A stretch of 64,000 bases of DNA from Acididesulfobacillus acetoxydans (GTDB lineage Bacteria > Bacillota > Desulfitobacteriia > Desulfitobacteriales > Desulfitobacteriaceae), in NCBI RefSeq assembly GCF_900016645.1, contig NZ_CDGJ01000110.1; one strand, 5' to 3'. This document shows positions 58,910 through 64,000 of this stretch, in pieces. Each line of letters starts with the position of its first letter. Within the stretch, counting starts at the first letter, position 1. The notes under the pieces were generated by a model, which was not told the DNA's origin, did no database searches, and saw nothing but the letters and a program-made list of their open reading frames with translations. Position numbers and translations under genes: made by a program.

Positions 58910-59285
58910 CTCTGTTCAGCTCCCTTATCCCGAAGTCATCCTCACCGCACAAGTATCAGTCGTCGGGGTTGTGGTCAGTGTGGGCAAATCTACCCCAAAG
59001 CGTAACCCCAAATCAGACTTGTTCTTTGAAAGCTTGCGGTTCGGCGATAGTGTTCACAGGACACTATCATGCTGTTCAGCTACTGCTTAACGGGTTCACT
59101 TGCATACTGAGCCCGCCTGCAGCTATAAGACTGCGTATGGACGCGGGCGGAACTACACTTGCTTAGCCACCCACAGATCTAAGACTGCGGCAGCGCTTTG
59201 ACGGCACAGGCCGGAGTTGAGTAACAATTCCCCCGCAACCCTCCGCTGTAGGTCTCCACGGTCATTCCCCAGGTCACGGTCCGGC
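58910..59285. other. ilvC-leuC gap with a small hairpin
   Basis: In 376 bases no gene could be supported. GATAGTGT pairs with ACACTATC around seven bases at 59046-59068, without a T-run. TAAGACTGCG occurs twice (near 59128 and 59180). leuA, which often lies here in ilv-leu operons, is absent. Confidence 0.5.
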
Positions 59286-60287
59286 TTATTGGCCGCGTTT
59301 TTTCAGCCAGGGCATCATTTCTCTCAACTCTTTGCCCACTTTTTCGACCTGATGTTCTGCCTCCGCCCGGGCCATGGCGTTGAATGCCGGCCGGTTGACC
59401 TGGTTTTCCAAAAGCCAGCGTTTAGCGAACTCCCCATTTTGAATCTCGGTCAGAACTTTCCTCATCTCTTTACGCGTCTCTTCCGTGATGATCCTCTTGC
59501 CCACCGTCATATCCCCATATTCGGCCGTGTCGGAGATCGAATAGCGCATCCAACTCATCCCGCCTTCGTAAATGAGGTCGACGATCAGCTTCATCTCATG
59601 CACACACTCAAAATAGGCGCTCTCCGGCTGGTATCCCGCCGCCACCAGAGTTTCGAAACCCGCCTTCATCAGTTCTGTCACACCTCCGCAGAGAACAGCC
59701 TGTTCCCCGAAGAGATCGGTCTCCGTCTCCTCTTTGAAGGTCGTTTCCAGAACCCCGGCCCGGGTCGCCCCAATCCCTTTGGCATAAGCCAAAGCCAAAT
59801 CATGCGCCTGGCCGCCGGCATCCTGATGCACAGCGATCAAACACGGTACCCCTGCCCCTTCCTCATAAGTTCTGCGCACCAGATGCCCGGGGCCTTTCGG
59901 CGCCACCATAAATACATCCACATCTTGCGGGGGTACGATCTGTCCGAAATGGATATTGAAACCGTGGGAAAACACCAGGGCTTTCCCGGCCTTGAGATGG
60001 GGCTCTATTTCCGCCTTATACACAGCGCTCTGCCGCTCATCCGGCAGGAGGATCTGAATCACGTCGGCCTTGGCGGCCGCTTCGGCTACCGTCATGACTT
60101 CGAGTCCCGCCGCTTCCGCCTGAGACCAGCGGGCACTTCCCCGGCGCAGGCCCACTAGCACCTTCAATCCCGAGTCCTTCAAATTTTGCGCTTGGGCATG
60201 CCCCTGGCTGCCATAACCCAGCACTGCAATCACTTTGTTTTGGAGAAGTTCCAGATTCGCGTCCGCGTCGTAAAACATTTTTGCCAT
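59286..60287 (-). CDS. ilvC: Ketol-acid reductoisomerase
   Basis: Second common step of branched-chain amino acid synthesis, class I enzyme of 333 residues. The Rossmann motif GYGSQGHAQAQNLKDSG is near 25, with LRRGSARWSQ as the cofactor-specificity loop (Arg and Ser residues fit NADPH). Metal ligands are in ETDLFGEQAVLCGG and the late EGG. The ATG at 60287 gives the standard start MAKMFYD. Third enzyme of the ilvD-ilvB-ilvN-ilvC order. Confidence 0.96.
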   Translation of the reverse strand: MAKMFYDADANLELLQNKVIAVLGYGSQGHAQAQNLKDSGLKVLVGLRRGSARWSQAEAAGLEVMTVAEAAAKADVIQILLPDERQSAVYKAEIEPHLKAGKALVFSHGFNIHFGQIVPPQDVDVFMVAPKGPGHLVRRTYEEGAGVPCLIAVHQDAGGQAHDLALAYAKGIGATRAGVLETTFKEETETDLFGEQAVLCGGVTELMKAGFETLVAAGYQPESAYFECVHEMKLIVDLIYEGGMSWMRYSISDTAEYGDMTVGKRIITEETRKEMRKVLTEIQNGEFAKRWLLENQVNRPAFNAMARAEAEHQVEKVGKELREMMPWLKKRGQ

Positions 60288-60372
60288 TTGCCAACACCCT
60301 CTCATTATTCTCTAAACTAAAACTAGCGAAAGCCTGCTCACATCCCACTGGGATGGTCGGCCACGGATAGCG

Positions 60373-60852
60373 TCAGCTCTCTGAGCGCAGAATGGCGATT
60401 TTCCCGGTGCGGACCAGTTCCATCAGGCCATAAGGCCGCACCGTGCGCACGAAGGCATCGATCTTCTCGCCGTCCCCCGTAAGCTCCACGATCACACTGG
60501 AACGGCCCATGTCAACAACCTGACCCCGGAAGACATCGACCGTCTGGAGAACTTCCAAACGGCTGTCCGCATTGACCTTAACGCGGACAAGGGCTAACTC
60601 CCGGTTCACCACCGCCTCAGAGGTGAGATCCACCACCTTATGGACGACCACCAGTTTATGCAGTTGTTTGGTCACTTGTTCAAGAACCTGGTCGTCCCCG
60701 TCAACCACGATTGTCATACGGGAAATATCGGGATCTTCCGTCCGGCAGACGGAAAGGGATTCGATATTGTAAGCCCGGCGGGCAAAAAGCCCCGAAACCC
60801 GGGTTAAAACCCCCGGATGATTTTCCACCAGGACCGCGAGCGTGTGCAACAT
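60373..60852 (-). CDS. ilvN: Acetolactate synthase regulatory subunit, copy 2
   Basis: The protein has 159 residues. An N-terminal ACT domain (HTLAVLVENHPGVLTRVSG, RRAYNIESL) and a C-terminal DVFRGQVVDMG domain. The ATG at 60852 follows GGGGAGG by eight bases, five bases after the ilvB stop. Compared with copy 1 it differs at many surface positions, so the two pairs may respond differently to valine; this is inference. Confidence 0.95.
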   Translation of the reverse strand: MLHTLAVLVENHPGVLTRVSGLFARRAYNIESLSVCRTEDPDISRMTIVVDGDDQVLEQVTKQLHKLVVVHKVVDLTSEAVVNRELALVRVKVNADSRLEVLQTVDVFRGQVVDMGRSSVIVELTGDGEKIDAFVRTVRPYGLMELVRTGKIAILRSES

Positions 60853-60857
60853 CCTCC

Positions 60858-62564
60858 CTACCTCCCCAACATTTCCGTAATGGCTTTTCCGGGCGGAACC
60901 ATGGGCCATACCCACTCGTCCGCCGAGATCAGGAAATCCATCAGCACCGGACCCTGATGCGCCAGCGCCTTTTGCACCGCTTTTTCCACGTCCGCCGCCG
61001 TCTTCACCCGGATGCCCAAAATGCCGTAAGCCTCGGCGATCTTGAGAAAATCCGGGTTGGCGTGCAGTTGAATCTCACTGAAGCGCTCGCCGCAAAAGAC
61101 TCCCTGCAACTGCCTGACCATACCGAGAACCCCGTTGTTGAGCAGGGCGATCTTAACCGGGAGCCGATATTGGACGATTGTCGCCAACTCCTGCATCGTC
61201 ATCTGGAAACCGCCATCCCCCACGATCAAAAAAACCAATGCTTCCGGCCGGGCCAGTTGCGCGCCGATCGCCGCGGGCAAACCGAACCCCATCGCACCCA
61301 GCCCACTGGAAGTAAGGAAATGACGCGACCGCTGCACCGGGTAAAACTGGGCTGCCCACATTTGATGTTGTCCCACATCCGTCGCCACGACCGTGGTTTC
61401 GCCCGCCAATTCTCCGATCGTTTCCATGATCAGCTGCGGGCTCAGATCCGTCTGGGCATAGTTGAGGGGATGACTTTCCTGCCAAAGCCTGATCTGCCTC
61501 CACCAATCCGCGATCTCAGGGGGTTCCGCCCTCTCCCGGATGTCCTCCAGAATCTGCCGCGCATCTCCGACAATCGGAATATTGGCTCTGACCACTTTCC
61601 CGATCTCGGCCGGATCGATATCGATATGAATCACCTTGGCCTTGGTCGCGAAACGATGTCCCAGCCCGCTCGTCACCCGGTCGTCGAAGCGCACCCCGAC
61701 AGCGATCAAAAGATCGCAGTCATCCACGGCATAGTTGGCGGTGACCGTACCGTGCATCCCGACCATACCCAAAAGATTGGGATGACCATGCGGAAGGCTC
61801 CCGATCCCCATCAGAGTTGTGACTACAGGCAGCCCGGTCTTGCGGCACAATTCCCGCAGAGCCCCGTCCGCGCCGGCAGAGATGACCCCGCCCCCGGCAT
61901 AGAGAACCGGCCTTTTGCTGGTGCGGATTGCCTTGGCCGCCTCCATGATTTGCCCCGCGTTTCCCTTGCCAAAAACTTTATAGCTCTTTAAGTTAAGGCT
62001 TGCCGTCTCGGGAACCGCGGTCGCGGCCTGAACATCTTTCGGCAAATCAATCGCCACCGGGCCGGGGCGGCCGCTCCCGGCAATGTAGAAAGCCTCTTTG
62101 ACAATGCGCGGGATATCCCGCACATCCTTGACCAAATAACTGTGTTTCGTGATCGGCATCGTGATCCCGGTGATGTCCACTTCCTGAAAAGAATCCGTCC
62201 CCAGCAATGTGGTCGGTACCTGTCCGGTCAGAACGACCAGAGGAACGGAATCCATATAGGCGTTGGCGATCCCTGTGACCAAATTGGTGGCACCCGGACC
62301 GGATGTAGCCAGGCAAACCCCCGGCTTGCCGCTCACCCGGGCATAGCCGTCAGCGGCATGGGCCGCCGCCTGTTCGTGACGAACCAGGACATGGCGAATC
62401 GGACTCTGCAAAAGAGCATCATAAAGGGGAAGAACGGCCCCTCCCGGATAGCCGAAAATCAGTTCTACATTTTCCTCGGCCAACGCTTTCAGAAGGATCT
62501 CGGCCCCGGTCAGGTTTCTCTCAGACCCGGGCTTTATCATCTGATCGGACCTTGACTCCATCAT
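60858..62564 (-). CDS. ilvB: Acetolactate synthase catalytic subunit, copy 2
   Basis: ThDP enzyme, about 568 residues, paralog of the gene at 30383-32077. The ATG at 62564 follows GGGGAGGGGTG; the open frame further upstream lies within ilvD. The catalytic glutamate is in VRHEQAAAHAADGYAR, the ThDP motif in VGDGGFQMTMQELATI, with NNGVLGMVRQLQG after it. It sits between ilvD and ilvN in the main branched-chain operon. The paralogs have the same domain order and differ mainly at the ends. Confidence 0.95.
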   Translation of the reverse strand: MMESRSDQMIKPGSERNLTGAEILLKALAEENVELIFGYPGGAVLPLYDALLQSPIRHVLVRHEQAAAHAADGYARVSGKPGVCLATSGPGATNLVTGIANAYMDSVPLVVLTGQVPTTLLGTDSFQEVDITGITMPITKHSYLVKDVRDIPRIVKEAFYIAGSGRPGPVAIDLPKDVQAATAVPETASLNLKSYKVFGKGNAGQIMEAAKAIRTSKRPVLYAGGGVISAGADGALRELCRKTGLPVVTTLMGIGSLPHGHPNLLGMVGMHGTVTANYAVDDCDLLIAVGVRFDDRVTSGLGHRFATKAKVIHIDIDPAEIGKVVRANIPIVGDARQILEDIRERAEPPEIADWWRQIRLWQESHPLNYAQTDLSPQLIMETIGELAGETTVVATDVGQHQMWAAQFYPVQRSRHFLTSSGLGAMGFGLPAAIGAQLARPEALVFLIVGDGGFQMTMQELATIVQYRLPVKIALLNNGVLGMVRQLQGVFCGERFSEIQLHANPDFLKIAEAYGILGIRVKTAADVEKAVQKALAHQGPVLMDFLISADEWVWPMVPPGKAITEMLGR

Positions 62565-62568
62565 TTGC

Positions 62569-64000
62569 TCACCCCTCCCCGACCGGTTTGAACGCCGCCC
62601 CCTGGGCCGCGGACTGCACCGCTTGGGCATAACGGCCCAGATACCCCCCGCCTCGGGAAACTTTGAGTGTCGTCGTCTGACGGCGCCGTTCCTCCTCCTC
62701 GGCGGAAACGAGCCAGTCCAGCCGTCCTTGGGGCAAATCGATCCGGACCCGGTCCCCGCTTTGGACATAGGCGATTGCACCGCCCAGGGCCGCCTCAGGT
62801 GAAACATGTCCGATGGAGAGACCGCGGCTGGCACCCGAAAAACGCCCGTCCGTCAATAAGGCCACACTGGCATCCAACCCCATGCCCGCCAGCATGGAAG
62901 TGGGGCCAAGCATCTCCCGCATGCCGGGCCCGCCTTTGGGGCCTTCATACCGGATCACCACCACGTCGCCCGCCTGAATCTCACGCTTGGCAATAGCCCG
63001 GGTTACCTCCGCCTCCCCGTCAAAGACTTTGGCGGTCCCTTCAAAAACAAGGTCCTGCTCGGTCAAGGCTCCTTGTTTGATCACGGCTCCTTCGGGAGCT
63101 AAATTGCCGAAGAGGATTTTCAAGCCGCCGCGCGCGGAATAGGGACGGCTGAGAGGGCGGATCACCGCCTCATCCAGAACCGCGGCTTTTGCCAGCCGTT
63201 CGGCCTGGGTGACCCCTGAAACCGTCGGCACATCTCCGTCTAACAGTCCCGCGTCCAAGAGCTCTTTCAGCACCGCGCTGACCCCGCCGGCCTCGTGCAG
63301 GTCGGAGAGGTGATGGGGACCGGCCGGGCTGAGCTTGCACAATTGGGGAACGCGCTCACTCACTTGGTTTACCTCCGCCAGTCGCCAAGGAATCTGCCCC
63401 TCCTGGGCGATCGCGGGCAAGTGCAAAATCGTGTTCGTGGAGCAGCCCAAAGCCATGTCCAGCGCCACCCCGTTTTTGAGTGCCCTTTCCGTGACGATAT
63501 CCCGCGGTCGGATATCTTGCCGGAGAAGGTTCATCACTTGGAATCCGCTTTCCTTAGCCAGGATGATGCGCTCGGAATAAACCGCCGGAATCGTCCCGTT
63601 GCCCGGAAGGGCCAAGCCCAAGGCCTCCGTCAGGCAGTTCATGGAGTTAGCCGTAAACATCCCGGCACAGGAACCCGCTGTCGGACAAGCTTTCAACTCC
63701 AGTCCGGCCAGCCAGGATTCGTCCGCCAGGCCGGCGTGCACTTTCCCCACTCCTTCGAAAATGGTGCTCAAGCTGACGGCTTTCCCTTCAAAGCGACCCG
63801 GCAGCATGGGCCCGCCGCTGACAAATATGGCGGGCAGATTCAAGCGCAGCGCGGCCATTAACATGCCGGGAACGATCTTGTCACAGTTGGGGATGAAAAC
63901 CAAAGCGTCCAGCTGATGTCCTTTGGCCATTACTTCGACTGAATCGGCGATTAACTCCCGGCTGGCCAGGGAAAAATGCATTCCTTCGTGTCCCATGGCT
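62569..64000 (-). CDS. ilvD: Dihydroxy-acid dehydratase (5' end missing)
   Basis: Fe-S dehydratase acting after IlvC; 477 codons are visible and the N-terminus lies beyond the right edge (full enzymes have about 555 residues). The frame starts within the AMGHEGMHFSLASRELIADS segment. Cluster-binding cysteines appear in FIPNCDKIVPGM and TAGSCAGMFTANSMN. The stop is four bases before the ilvB start, so the genes are cotranscribed. Regulatory sequences of the operon are outside the window. Confidence 0.96.
   Translation of the reverse strand, partial: AMGHEGMHFSLASRELIADSVEVMAKGHQLDALVFIPNCDKIVPGMLMAALRLNLPAIFVSGGPMLPGRFEGKAVSLSTIFEGVGKVHAGLADESWLAGLELKACPTAGSCAGMFTANSMNCLTEALGLALPGNGTIPAVYSERIILAKESGFQVMNLLRQDIRPRDIVTERALKNGVALDMALGCSTNTILHLPAIAQEGQIPWRLAEVNQVSERVPQLCKLSPAGPHHLSDLHEAGGVSAVLKELLDAGLLDGDVPTVSGVTQAERLAKAAVLDEAVIRPLSRPYSARGGLKILFGNLAPEGAVIKQGALTEQDLVFEGTAKVFDGEAEVTRAIAKREIQAGDVVVIRYEGPKGGPGMREMLGPTSMLAGMGLDASVALLTDGRFSGASRGLSIGHVSPEAALGGAIAYVQSGDRVRIDLPQGRLDWLVSAEEEERRRQTTTLKVSRGGGYLGRYAQAVQSAAQGAAFKPVGEG

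Noticed and set aside
58910..59285. Remnant of leuA in the ilvC-leuC gap
   Set aside because: No LeuA motif could be found in any frame of the gap.

Overview
The window reads as chromosomal DNA of a spore-forming, Gram-positive Clostridia-type bacterium, most likely from the Peptococcaceae/Desulfitobacteriaceae/Heliobacteriaceae neighbourhood. The grounds are T-box leaders, strong GGAGG ribosome-binding sites, many TTG and GTG starts, spore genes (an alpha/beta SASP, a CotD-like coat protein, four tiny YjcZ-like proteins, a SpoIID-like protein), the gene order yajC-tgt-queA-spoIID-ruvBAC-yebC, and a GC content visibly above 50 %. Nearly all genes lie on the minus strand. No prophage, intact insertion sequence, CRISPR array, rRNA or origin was seen. 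The assignment to a lineage is inference; no genus is claimed.

Layout, left to right. 0-7 kb: a transport block (end of an acidic-motif membrane protein, a 44-residue unknown, a ferric/aminoethylphosphonate-type ABC importer), then a plus-strand CadC-like repressor with a CzcD-like cation exporter. 7-11.7 kb: a Uma2-fold protein, tRNA-Glu(CTC) with promoter and terminator, gltX, a CopZ-like Fe-S/Zn protein facing a small Cys-rich protein across a CRP-like site, a 28-bp tandem repeat, and a csoR-trxA operon with a near-consensus promoter and CsoR-type operator. 12-15.4 kb: hisS-aspS under an Asp-specifier T-box. 15.4-25.6 kb: a long gene string, read from right to left: cation efflux gene (candidate NiCo riboswitch leader), lapA, recJ, apt, relA, dtd, MBL hydrolase, hemZ. 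25.6-28.7 kb: a membrane protein, an IS256 scar, a coat/YjcZ cluster and a deacetylase lipoprotein.

29-32 kb: DUF1638 and a first ilvB-ilvN pair. 32-40.6 kb: secD-secF, an HD hydrolase, two divergent P-II genes, a PP2C phosphatase/Ser-Thr kinase pair, and an APC permease behind a complex leader. 40.6-48.7 kb: yajC, tgt, queA, spoIID-like, ruvB, ruvA, ruvC, yebC. 48.8-51.8 kb: cysK, DUF3842, a candidate small RNA, SASP, a glutaredoxin-like protein. 52-56 kb: proC-proB-proA under a Pro T-box. 56-64 kb: ilvD-ilvB-ilvN-ilvC-leuC-leuD-leuB, with a second acetolactate synthase and no leuA in view.

The least ordinary signal is a roughly 110-bp structured repeat present twice (25344-25453 and 55549-55657). 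In both places it starts exactly at the T-run of the intrinsic terminator that ends a regulated leader (the candidate NiCo riboswitch and the Pro T-box) and sits between that terminator and the controlled gene. Other items worth checking are the multi-part RNA leader of the APC permease, a roughly 105-nt candidate small RNA with an anti-Shine-Dalgarno CU-rich stretch, four tandem tiny spore proteins, and low-complexity expansions inside conserved proteins (HemZ, RecJ, SecF).
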